From NCBI RefSeq assembly GCF_002953255.1, contig NZ_CP026498.1, positions 6,710,020-6,774,019 on the forward strand: a stretch of DNA of 64,000 bases, given 5' to 3'. The notes beneath the pieces were generated by a model. The model was not told the DNA's origin. It saw only the letters and a list, made by a program, of their open reading frames with translations, and searched no databases. Shown piece after piece: positions 23,990 to 32,117 of this stretch. How positions within the stretch are numbered: position 1 is the first letter of the stretch; the number at the start of each line of letters is the position of its first letter. The position numbers were made by a program, and so were the translations under genes. Source of the DNA: Streptomyces sp. CB01881. Its GTDB lineage: Bacteria; Actinomycetota; Actinomycetes; Streptomycetales; Streptomycetaceae.

Positions 23990-25159
23990 CTACAGAACGT
24001 ACGCGTCCTGGCCGCCGCCGCTCACCATCGGCCGGCCGGCGCCCTCCCAGGCGTACATGCCGCCGTCCACGTTGACCGCGTCCCGGCCGTTCTGCACCAG
24101 GTACTGGACGACCTGCGCGGAGCGCCCGCCGACCCGGCAGAGCACGTACAGCTTCTCGTCCGGCAGCTCGCCGATCCGCGCGACCAGCTGGCCCATCGGG
24201 ATGTGCAGCGCGCCGTCCACGTGCCCGGCGTCCCATTCGTCCTGCTCGCGGACGTCCAGCAGAGCGGCGTCGGCGGGCACGGAGGCGGCGTCGGTGGTGG
24301 GGATCTGGGCGAACATCGTCTGGCTCTCCTGGGGCTCGGTCTCGGCACCGCCATTGTCCCCCACCGGCGGCCGCGCCCCGGCCGCGCCGAGCAGCCGCTC
24401 CAGCTCGGCCTGCTGGGCGGCGGCCTTGGCGAGCAGCTGCTCGGCCAGCTCCTCCAGCAGTCCGTCCGGGTCCTGCGGGGCGAGGGCGAGCAGCTGGCCC
24501 ATCGCGGTGTTCTCCAGCCGCACCTGTTCGGTGGCGGTCGCGGTGATCTTGGCGTTGAGCCACTCCAGCCGCCGGCGCAGCCAGCCGAGCCGGTCCGGGG
24601 AGTCCGGCGCGGGCGCCGCCTCCGGGGCGGTGGACCACTCGGCGGCGAGGCCCTCCAGCGCGGCGCTGTCGCCGTACGCGTAGGCCTCGTTGACCCTGGC
24701 GAGGAACACGGCCCGGCGCTCCTGCTCGGCCGGGTCGGTGGTCAGGTCGGGGTGCGCGCGGCGGACGAGGTCGCGGTAGATCCGCTGGGCCTCCCGGCCG
24801 GGCCGCACCCGGGCCGGCGCGGCCGGCGGCGCCACCTCCTGCTCCTGCACGCTGTCGAACAGGGCGTCCAGGTCGGGGAGTTCGTCCACCCTCCGACGCG
24901 CTTCGGCAGCCTGCCGGAGGTCCTCCGGGTGCCCGGTCCGGGCGGCCACCGTCTCGGCGATCAGCGCGTCCAGCTCGTCCAGCCGGGCGTAGAGCGGGCC
25001 GAGCAGCTGGTGGTGGATCAGGGCGAAGTTGTCGATCTCGACCCGCAGCGTCTGCACGTCGACGTCCATGGTGAGCCAGGCGAGCTCGGAGGCGGCGACC
25101 CGCTCCTCCAGCTCCTGCTGCTCCGGGTCGGTCCAGCGGACGGGGATCTGCGCGGTCAC
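23990..25159 (-). CDS. J-domain-like protein fused to a rhodanese domain
   Basis: This 389-residue reading frame joins two units. Residues 1-280 are helical and Glu/Ala-rich, with a J-domain-like core RIYRDLVRRAHPD near residue 135 (the HPD that stimulates DnaK) and coiled-coil-like helices after it. Residues 282-389 form one rhodanese domain with the active-site cysteine in YVLCRVGGRSAQ, as in sulfurtransferases such as GlpE. An ATG at 24316 preceded by AGGAG could yield the rhodanese alone (108 residues). No stop separates the parts. In related genomes I recall these as separate genes. Joint function is unknown. Confidence 0.8.
   Translation of the reverse strand: MTAQIPVRWTDPEQQELEERVAASELAWLTMDVDVQTLRVEIDNFALIHHQLLGPLYARLDELDALIAETVAARTGHPEDLRQAAEARRRVDELPDLDALFDSVQEQEVAPPAAPARVRPGREAQRIYRDLVRRAHPDLTTDPAEQERRAVFLARVNEAYAYGDSAALEGLAAEWSTAPEAAPAPDSPDRLGWLRRRLEWLNAKITATATEQVRLENTAMGQLLALAPQDPDGLLEELAEQLLAKAAAQQAELERLLGAAGARPPVGDNGGAETEPQESQTMFAQIPTTDAASVPADAALLDVREQDEWDAGHVDGALHIPMGQLVARIGELPDEKLYVLCRVGGRSAQVVQYLVQNGRDAVNVDGGMYAWEGAGRPMVSGGGQDAYVL
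24314..24332 (-). promoter_or_regulatory. Internal ribosome binding site and ATG of the rhodanese unit
   Basis: On the minus strand CCAGGAGAGCCAGACG leads straight into ATG (24316). The SD-like AGGAG is about 9-10 bases from the ATG, as good as at most genes here. It could start a separate 108-residue rhodanese in the same frame (23990-24316). Confidence 0.5.
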
Positions 25160-25193
25160 TTCTCGCCTCTGTCTCGTCCTGGTCGTGCCGGTG

Positions 25194-25229
25194 GTCCGGC
25201 CCGTACGGGGCGTCCGGCCCGTACGGGCC
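25194..25229. repeat. 18-bp tandem repeat in the leader between the J-protein and SpoIIE genes
   Basis: GTCCGGCCCGTACGGG occurs at 25194 and again at 25212. The whole gap 25160-25535 (376 bases) holds divergent leaders: GC-rich repeats near the J-protein gene and a less GC-rich part around 25390-25440. I see no gene and no clear promoter in it. Confidence 0.6.
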
Positions 25230-25535
25230 GGCCCGCCCGCGGGCGACCGTCCCGGTACGGCGCACCCGCGCCCCGGGCGGCCCGGCCGCCCACCCTACCC
25301 CCGCGCGCGCTGCTCCGACCGGGTGGACGGGGAGTGCGGACCGGTGTCCGTGCGCCAGATCGTCGGCCCGTCGCGCCCGCTCGCGCCGTGCCGCGCAACT
25401 GATACTGATGAATCTCCCCGTTTCGCTATCGAGCCCGACCCTGTCCGTGCTTCGCTGGTATCCGCAACAGCGTGCCTTCCTCCAGAGAGACGGCCGCCTC
25501 CAGGCGTGGCGGCCAGGCGGGAGCAGACCGAATCC

Positions 25536-28286
25536 ATGGTGGACGAGCCCAACTCCACACCGCTTCCGGCGGCCGCCGCCGAGCCCGCGGCCGCCCAGGG
25601 TGACCAGCCGTCAGGCGTGGTCACCCTGGTGCGGCTCGCCCTCGTGCTGGTCGACCGGTCCGGCCGGATCGCACAGTGGAGCCGCGCCGCCGAGGAGCTC
25701 TTCGGGCACCGCGCCGAGGCCGTCCGCGACCGCCCCGCCACCGGCCTGCTGCCCGCCGTCGAACCGCGCAGCCTCCCCGTCCCGGCCGCCACCGCCGCCC
25801 GCCGTCGCTGCGACGCGCTGGACACCCTGGCCGCGCTGACCGCCGACGGCCGTCCCTGGGCCGGGCAGATGCCGGTCGTCGACCGCGAGGAGCACCTGCG
25901 CGACGTGCTCTGGTGGGCCTACCCGCAGGCCGGTCCCGGCGGCGGCCTGCTGGCCCTGGCCGCCGACGCCCGCCCGCTGCGTACGGCCGGCCCGCGACTG
26001 GCCCTCGGCGAGCGCCTGCTGCCGTTCGCCGCCGCCCCCGCCGCCCGGGGCGGCTTCCACCGGCTCTCCGCCGCCCTCACCCCGCCCGGCCGCCCGCTGC
26101 CGGAACCGCTCGCCCGGCTGCTGCCGGCCGGCCCCGCCGGCCACCGGGAGCAGCTGCTCGACGGGCTGGTCCGGGCCGGACTGCCCGCCCTGCGGCTGGA
26201 CCCGGCCACCGTGCTGCCCGTCCTGCCCGCCGACCCGCCGACCGGCACCGCACACGCGGCCGCAGGGATCGACCGCCGCTACCCGACCGCCCAGCAGCGC
26301 GCCGCCCGGCTGGGACCGCCGCCGCAGCCCGAGCAGACCGCGCCCGGCCGGCGCCCGCCCGGCCCGCTGCCGGCCCAGCGCGAGACCGCCGACCGGCCCG
26401 CCGGGCCCGCCGGCGCCGTGAGCGGCACGCCCGCGGCAGCCCCGTCCGTCCCGGCCCCGCCCAGAGGAGGCGCCACCATCGAGCAGGCCGCCGTCGAGTC
26501 GTCCGCCAACGGCCACCAGGCCCGTCGGGGCGACCAGGCCCCACCCCCGACCGTCCCCTCCCCCGCCGGAGCGGACGGCGGTGCCCCGCCCGCCGGGCGG
26601 CTCGGCCCGTTCCTCACCAACGGCCAGGCCGGCGAGCAGCTGGCGCTGCTGAACGAGGTCGGCGGCAAGGTCGGCACCACGCTGGACCTCGGCTTCACCG
26701 CACGCGAGCTCTGCCAGGTGCTCGTCCCCCGGGTCGCCGACTTCGCCTGCGTCGACCTGGTGGACGGCCTGATCTCCGACTCCGAGCTGCCCGAGGCCCG
26801 GCCGGACGACGACACGATGCTGCGCCGGGTCGCCCTGGTCTTCAACGAGTCCGCCGGCCAGTGGGACCACGTCCTCGCCGAGGGCTCCCTGGTCGCCATG
26901 CCGCGCCGCACCCCGCCCGGCATGGCCCTCCAACTGAACCAGCCCGTCCTGGTCCCGGTGGTCAGCCAGGACGTCGCGGTGGACTACGCCGCCGCCCTGG
27001 GCGGCCCGCGGCTCGCCTCGGTGGTCACCGGGCGCTCGATGCTGGTGGTGCCGCTCTCCGCCCGGGGCACCGTGCTCGGCATCCTCAAGCTGCTCCGGCT
27101 GCCCGACCGGGCCCCCTTCGACGAGGGCGACGCCGCCACCCTCAAGGAGCTGGCCGCCCGCGCCGCGCTGTCGCTGGACAACGCCAGGCTGCACCGCGCC
27201 GAGTCCAAGGTCGCCACCACCCTGCAGCGCTCGATGATCCCGACCCGGCCGCCGCAGATCCCCGGCGTGCAGATCGCCCACCGCTACCTGCCGGGCGACT
27301 CCAAGGCCGAGGTCGGCGGCGACTGGTTCGACGCGATCCAGCTGCCCGGCAGCCGGGTCGCCCTGGTGGTCGGCGACGTGATGGGCCACGGCCTGCACTC
27401 GGCCGCGGCGATGGGCCGCTTCCGCACCGCGATGCAGACCCTGGCCGCCCTCGACCTGCCGCCCGGCCAGCTGCTGCGGCACCTGGACAACCTGGCCCAC
27501 AAGCTCGGCGACGACCACCTCGCCACCTGCCTGTACGCGGTCTACGACCCGATCAACCGGACGTGCGAGCTGGCCAGCGCCGGCCACGTGCCCCCGGTCC
27601 TGGTGCACCCGGACGGCAGCGGCGAGCTGCTGGAGATCCCGGCCGGCGCGCCGATCGGCGTCGGCGGGGTGCCGTTCGTCGCCAAGACCATCGAGGTCAC
27701 GGACGGCTCGATGCTGGTGCTCTGCACCGACGGCCTGGTCGAGGTCCGGGGCGGCGACATAGGAGCAGGGCTGGCCGCGCTCTGCGGCAACCTGATCGAC
27801 CCCCGGCAGAGCCCCGAGCAGGCCTGCGACGTGGTGCTGGAGCGGCTGCACTCGGACGACCGCAAGGACGACGTCGCCCTGCTGGTGGCCCGCTTCGACG
27901 GCGTCGCGCCGACCGAGGTGGCCACCTGGGACCTCACCGTCGACCACCGCGAGGTCCGCCGGGCCCGCGCGCTGGTCCGCGAGCAGCTGGCCGGCTGGCA
28001 CCTGGACGCCCTCGCCGACACCACCGAGCTGCTGGTCAGCGAGCTGGTGACGAACGCCGTCCGGGTGGCCAGGGACCGCGTCCAGCTCCAGCTGATCCGG
28101 GTGGACAAGCTGCTGGTCGAGGTCAGCGACGACAACCACAACCTGCCGTCCCTGGAGCCGGCCGAGCAGCTGGGCGAGACCGGCCGCGGCCTGACCCTGG
28201 TCACCAAGCTCGCCGAGCGCTGGGGCACCGCCCGCAAGGCGGTCGGCAAGGTGGTCTGGTTCGAGCTGCCGCTGCCGCCCGCCTGA
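25536..28286 (+). CDS. SpoIIE-type PP2C phosphatase with PAS-like, GAF and HATPase domains
   Basis: This 916-residue sensor/regulator has, in order, a PAS-like domain (about residues 15-130, LVLVDRSGRIAQWSRAAEELFG), a long Pro/Ala-rich linker, a GAF domain (about 370-560), a SpoIIE phosphatase domain (about 580-790, with YLPGDSKAEVGGDWFDAI, VVGDVMGHGLHSA and CTDGLVEVR) and a C-terminal RsbW-like ATPase domain (about 800-916, SELVTNAVRVA and ETGRGLTLV). It probably controls an anti-sigma pathway by dephosphorylating an antagonist and by kinase or anti-sigma activity in one chain. Partners are not nearby. The ATG at 25536 has only a weak SD, so the start is slightly unsure. Confidence 0.9.
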   Translation: MVDEPNSTPLPAAAAEPAAAQGDQPSGVVTLVRLALVLVDRSGRIAQWSRAAEELFGHRAEAVRDRPATGLLPAVEPRSLPVPAATAARRRCDALDTLAALTADGRPWAGQMPVVDREEHLRDVLWWAYPQAGPGGGLLALAADARPLRTAGPRLALGERLLPFAAAPAARGGFHRLSAALTPPGRPLPEPLARLLPAGPAGHREQLLDGLVRAGLPALRLDPATVLPVLPADPPTGTAHAAAGIDRRYPTAQQRAARLGPPPQPEQTAPGRRPPGPLPAQRETADRPAGPAGAVSGTPAAAPSVPAPPRGGATIEQAAVESSANGHQARRGDQAPPPTVPSPAGADGGAPPAGRLGPFLTNGQAGEQLALLNEVGGKVGTTLDLGFTARELCQVLVPRVADFACVDLVDGLISDSELPEARPDDDTMLRRVALVFNESAGQWDHVLAEGSLVAMPRRTPPGMALQLNQPVLVPVVSQDVAVDYAAALGGPRLASVVTGRSMLVVPLSARGTVLGILKLLRLPDRAPFDEGDAATLKELAARAALSLDNARLHRAESKVATTLQRSMIPTRPPQIPGVQIAHRYLPGDSKAEVGGDWFDAIQLPGSRVALVVGDVMGHGLHSAAAMGRFRTAMQTLAALDLPPGQLLRHLDNLAHKLGDDHLATCLYAVYDPINRTCELASAGHVPPVLVHPDGSGELLEIPAGAPIGVGGVPFVAKTIEVTDGSMLVLCTDGLVEVRGGDIGAGLAALCGNLIDPRQSPEQACDVVLERLHSDDRKDDVALLVARFDGVAPTEVATWDLTVDHREVRRARALVREQLAGWHLDALADTTELLVSELVTNAVRVARDRVQLQLIRVDKLLVEVSDDNHNLPSLEPAEQLGETGRGLTLVTKLAERWGTARKAVGKVVWFELPLPPA

Positions 28287-28314
28287 ACCCGGCCCGGCGG
28301 TCCGGGCGGGCGCG

Positions 28315-29118
28315 TCACGGAATGGCCGCGCCCGCCGGCGTCCGGCGCCGGGCCTCCGCCGCCACCTCGATCGAGGCCGCCGTGGCCACCGAGGTCGCCG
28401 CCCCCACCCCGGCCAGCACCCGCGGCCAGAAGTCCCCGAAGACCTCCACCGAGACGGCGATCAGCAGCGCGGTGATCACCGCGACGACGTGCTCCAGACC
28501 CGCGAGGTTCGGCAGCAGGACCGCCTCGCCGATCATCAGCGCCACCACCAGCCCGGCCGTGAACCAGGCCCGGCAGCGGAACGCGATGCAGATCGCCAGC
28601 GCCACCACGGCCGCCGAGGGGCCGGTGTCGCGGACGTAGGCCACCCACTTCGGGAAGCCGAACAGGTGGTGCGGCCCGATCGCCACCCCCACCCGGGCGA
28701 ACAGCGTCCCGGCCAGGGTGCAGGTGTAGGCCACCACCAGGGTCAGCCGCCGCCCGAGCACGATCTCGGCGATGCCGAACACCACGAGGACCTGGGCCAG
28801 CGCCCCCCAGACCGGCAGGTCCAGCGCAGGAACGTACAGCGACAGCGGCGTGCGCAGCAGCGAGACCTCCAGCGGCAGGGCCGCCTTCACCACGCCGATG
28901 TGGGTGACGAACCGCTCGCCGCCCGGCAGGTGCTGCACGATACTGAACAGCAGGATCAGGGCGGTCGCCGTGACGGCGAGCGGAACGGCGGCGAGTTTCC
29001 TCGCCCGCAACCGCTCGCGCACCATCCCGAACAACGTTCCCCACTCGGCGACAGCGGCCGCACCGGCAATAGCCAGCGGCCCCTTTCGCACGCCCCCCGC
29101 GTGGGTCCTGTGAATCAC
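28315..29118 (-). CDS. Rhomboid-like membrane protein
   Basis: This 267-residue protein has six to seven hydrophobic segments from residue 44 to the end. It resembles the rhomboid-like group seen in streptomycetes. I see no GxSG catalytic serine motif, so proteolytic activity is doubtful. The start at 29118 lies downstream of the lysyl-phosphatidylglycerol synthase-like gene on the same strand, 189 bases away and past a terminator hairpin. A role in lipid or envelope homeostasis would fit this position, but nothing in the sequence proves it. It converges on the SpoIIE gene with a 28-base gap. Confidence 0.7.
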   Translation of the reverse strand: MIHRTHAGGVRKGPLAIAGAAAVAEWGTLFGMVRERLRARKLAAVPLAVTATALILLFSIVQHLPGGERFVTHIGVVKAALPLEVSLLRTPLSLYVPALDLPVWGALAQVLVVFGIAEIVLGRRLTLVVAYTCTLAGTLFARVGVAIGPHHLFGFPKWVAYVRDTGPSAAVVALAICIAFRCRAWFTAGLVVALMIGEAVLLPNLAGLEHVVAVITALLIAVSVEVFGDFWPRVLAGVGAATSVATAASIEVAAEARRRTPAGAAIP

Positions 29119-29284
29119 GACCGTCTCTCCAAATCCCCGAAGCCATCCCCGAAGCCGGAACGCCTTCCCCGACTACTCCAACATTAGAAGCCGGTTAATG
29201 AATCCACATCGGCATAAATGTTGATCGCCGTCATCCTCTGGGGGGAGACAAAGCCCTGAAACACCCCCATCCGGACGACCAGCC

Positions 29285-29306
29285 CCCTCCGCCCCCCGGC
29301 GGAGGG
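29285..29306 (-). terminator. Terminator of the LPG-synthase-like gene
   Basis: A perfect 9-bp stem (29285-29293 with 29298-29306) and CCCC loop lie directly after the TAG stop (29308-29310) of the minus-strand gene. Confidence 0.75.
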
Positions 29307-29307
29307 A

Positions 29308-31128
29308 CTACCCCTTCCCGTCCCGCGCCGCCACCGGCACCCGGGGAGCGGCGACCGCGGCTCCGGAGTGTCGACGACGGAACAGGGCGGGCAGGCTCGG
29401 CGCGGTGATGAAGCCCTCCGCGCGCGCGCTGGCGATGCCGATCCGCGGAATCTCGCTGCTCTTCTCGAAGAGCAGGTAGCGCGGCTCCCAGATCGGCCGG
29501 TACTTGGCGTTGGCCCGGTACAGCGATTCGATCTGCCACCAGCGGGAGAAGAAGCCCAGCACCGAGCGCCAGAGCCGGAGCACCGGCCCCGCGCCGAGTT
29601 TCGAACCACGCTCGAAAACGGAGCGGAACATCGCGAAGTTCAGCGACACCCGGGCCAGGCCGACCTCCTCCGCCCGCTGGAGGAGTTCGATCACCATGAA
29701 CTCCATCAGCCCGTTCTCGGTGTCCCGGGCCCGGCGCATGAGGTCCAGCGAGAGCCCGTCCGCGCCCCACGGCACGAAGCTGAGCAGCGCCTTCAGCTCG
29801 CCGTCCCCGTCGTGGCACTCCAGCATCACGCAGCGCCCGTCGCCCGGGTCGCCGAGCCGGCCCAGCGCCATCGAGAAGCCGCGCTCGGTCGCCCCGTCGC
29901 GCCACTGGTCGGCCTTGGCCACCAGCTCGGCCATCTCCGACTCCGGGATGGCCTCGTGCCGGCGGATCCGCACGGTGTACCCGGCCCGCTTGACCCGGTT
30001 GTACGCCTGGCGGACCACCCGCATCGCCCGGCCGTCCAGCGAGAACTCGTCCAGCTCGACGATCGCCTCGTCGCCCAGCTCCAGCGCGTCCATCCCGTGC
30101 CGGGCGTAGATCACCCCGGCCTCCTCGGAGGCGCCCATCACGGCCGGCGCCCAGGCGTGCTCGCGGGCCTCGGAGAGCCAGGCGTCGATCGCGCCCGGCC
30201 AGGCCTCCGGGTCCCCGATCGGGTCACCCGAGGCCAGCGAGACACCGCCGACCACCCGGTAGGTCACCGCCGCCTTGCCGCTGGGGGAGAAGACCACGGC
30301 CTTGTCCCGGCGCAGCGCGAAGTAGCCGAGCGAGTCCCGCTCGCCCTGCTTGTCGAGCAGCCCGCGCAGCCTCTCCTCGTCCTCGGCGGTCAGCAGCTCC
30401 TTGTCCTTCGGGCTGCGGAACGCCACGTAGAGCACCAGCAGGAAGAGCACCGCGCCCATCGTGTTGATGACGGCGTTCACCCAGGTCGGCGCGTCGATCA
30501 CCGAGCGCAGATGCTGGGACGGCGTGATGGTGATCATCCGGCCGACCGAGTAGCGGAAGTAGTCCCAGAACCGGGCGCCGGTGAGGTCGTTGTTCAGCCA
30601 GACCAGCAGCGAGCCGACCAGGCCGCCGAAGGCCAGGCCGCCGACGAAGGTGGCGGCCGCGGTCTTCGGGTTGGAGCTGTCGCCCTTGGAGGTGAACTCC
30701 TTCCGCCCGATCAGCAGTGCCAGCACGAACAGGCAGGTCAGCACGGTGGAGACGTAGTTCAGCACGTGGTGGTTGAACCGCTCGCCGGGCAGCACCATGG
30801 CGATCAGGTAGAGCACCGCGAAGAGCCCGGCCAGCGCCATGTTGAAGATCCACGCGGCCCGCTTGCGCCGCCGCATCGCGATCGCCAGGAACACCGACAG
30901 CACCGCGCTGCTCAGGCCGGCGGTCAGCAGGTACGGGGTGAAGTAATCGCCCTCGTTGTGTTCGGTCACCTGGTTCCGGAACGGCGCCAGCAACACCGTC
31001 ACCAGGTTCAGCAGGGCGAGCAGCCGCAGGTACCAGACGGTGGCCGCGGCGGCCCGCGGCCGCCAGCGCTCGCTCAGCGCGGCGGATCCGGGCTCGGCGG
31101 ACGGCTCCGGCTTCACAGTGGACGACAC
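29308..31128 (-). CDS. Lysyl-phosphatidylglycerol synthase-like protein (DUF2156)
   Basis: This 606-residue protein has about six membrane helices in the N-terminal 230 residues and a cytoplasmic DUF2156 domain after that (about 260-590). The latter carries the double acyltransferase-like fold of MprF, with DSLGYFALRRDKAVVFSPSG, ASGDPIGDPEAWPGAI and LMRRARDTENGLMEFMV. MprF proteins add lysine from tRNA to phosphatidylglycerol and change surface charge; the number of membrane helices is smaller than in full flippase-synthases. The GTG start at 31128 has only a weak SD. The amino acid used is not certain. Confidence 0.85.
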   Translation of the reverse strand: MSSTVKPEPSAEPGSAALSERWRPRAAAATVWYLRLLALLNLVTVLLAPFRNQVTEHNEGDYFTPYLLTAGLSSAVLSVFLAIAMRRRKRAAWIFNMALAGLFAVLYLIAMVLPGERFNHHVLNYVSTVLTCLFVLALLIGRKEFTSKGDSSNPKTAAATFVGGLAFGGLVGSLLVWLNNDLTGARFWDYFRYSVGRMITITPSQHLRSVIDAPTWVNAVINTMGAVLFLLVLYVAFRSPKDKELLTAEDEERLRGLLDKQGERDSLGYFALRRDKAVVFSPSGKAAVTYRVVGGVSLASGDPIGDPEAWPGAIDAWLSEAREHAWAPAVMGASEEAGVIYARHGMDALELGDEAIVELDEFSLDGRAMRVVRQAYNRVKRAGYTVRIRRHEAIPESEMAELVAKADQWRDGATERGFSMALGRLGDPGDGRCVMLECHDGDGELKALLSFVPWGADGLSLDLMRRARDTENGLMEFMVIELLQRAEEVGLARVSLNFAMFRSVFERGSKLGAGPVLRLWRSVLGFFSRWWQIESLYRANAKYRPIWEPRYLLFEKSSEIPRIGIASARAEGFITAPSLPALFRRRHSGAAVAAPRVPVAARDGKG

Positions 31129-31445
31129 AGCTCAATTCCAAACGATCAGGTGGTGGGGCGCATCCGCACACGGCCCGGCGCCGGGCGCCCGCACAGGCCC
31201 GGCGGACTGGGCAGCGGCCCGACACCGCGGCCGAAGAACCGCAAAGGGGCAGCCAACTCCATGGTTCCCCACCCAGAGTGAGAATTGCGTGAACCAGGTA
31301 GCCGATTCCGACCCCCGCCGAACGGCGGGGGTCCCGGCCGTGCGCGTTTCGGCACCCCGGGCCGTCACGCCCTAGTCTCGAAACAGCTCAGCGAGACTGC
31401 ATCGAGCGGACCGGCCCGCCCGGCCGCCCGAACCGAGGAGGGACC
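31129..31445. other. Divergent intergenic region with a hairpin upstream of the response regulator
   Basis: This 317-base gap has no supportable gene. It contains a perfect 10-bp hairpin (31310-31319 with 31324-31333, GAAC loop) and a possible -10 box TAGTCT at 31373-31378. The leader of the minus-strand LPG-synthase-like gene is AT-richer near 31131-31145. The hairpin could be an attenuator in the leader of the two-component operon if transcription starts upstream of it. Confidence 0.5.
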
Positions 31446-32117
31446 ATCACCACCACCCGCGTGCTGATCGTGGACGACGAGATCCTGGTCCGCTCCGGCC
31501 TCGGCCTCATCGTCGGTTCCGCCCCCGACCTGGACGTGGTCGGCGACTGCTCCGGCGGCCAGGCCGAGCAGTGCGTCCAGCGCCTGCGCCCGCACGTGGT
31601 GCTGCTCGACATCCGGATGCCCGACCTGGACGGCATCTCCGTGCTGCGCCGGCTGCGCGCCCTTCCCGACCCGCCGGCGGTGGCGATGCTCACCACCTTC
31701 GACACCGACGAGTACATCGGCACCGCGCTGCGCGCCGGCGCGTCCGGCTTCCTGCTCAAGGACACCGCCCCGGAGCAGCTGGTGCACGCCGTCCGGGTGC
31801 TCGCGGCCGGCGGCAACATCCTCTCCCCGACCGTCACCCGCACCGTGATCGGCGGTTACGTGGACGGCGGCGGCCCGGACGCCGAGGCCGCCACGCTGGC
31901 CCGCACCCTCACCGGCCGCGAACTCGACGTGCTGGCGCTGCTCGGCGAGGGCCTGTCCAACGCCGAGATCGCCGACCGCCTCTTCCTCGGCACCGGCACC
32001 GTCAAGGACCACATCAGCGCGATCCTCGGCAAGCTCGGCGCCGCCAACCGGGTGCAGGCCGCCGTCATCGCCCACCGGGCCGGTCTGGTCCGGCCGAAGC
32101 CCGGCGACAGGGCATGA
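31446..32117 (+). CDS. NarL/FixJ-family response regulator
   Basis: This protein of about 223 residues has a receiver domain (residues 1-120: acidic pair in VLIVDDE, phospho-Asp in VVLLDIRMPD, Lys in LKDTAPEQ) and a LuxR-type helix-turn-helix (about 155-215, LTGRELDVLALLGEGLSNAEIA). The start is odd: GAGGAGGGA is correctly spaced from an ATC at 31446, giving ATC-ACC-ACC-ACC-CGC before VLIVDDE. The first ordinary start, a GTG at 31461, lies 17 bases from the SD and cuts into the first strand. It is coupled by an ATGA overlap to the histidine kinase gene. Confidence 0.88.
   Translation: MTTTRVLIVDDEILVRSGLGLIVGSAPDLDVVGDCSGGQAEQCVQRLRPHVVLLDIRMPDLDGISVLRRLRALPDPPAVAMLTTFDTDEYIGTALRAGASGFLLKDTAPEQLVHAVRVLAAGGNILSPTVTRTVIGGYVDGGGPDAEAATLARTLTGRELDVLALLGEGLSNAEIADRLFLGTGTVKDHISAILGKLGAANRVQAAVIAHRAGLVRPKPGDRA

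Noticed and set aside
31287..31375. Small open frame (about 28 codons) before the response regulator
   Set aside because: No SD sequence and it spans a perfect hairpin; more likely leader RNA.
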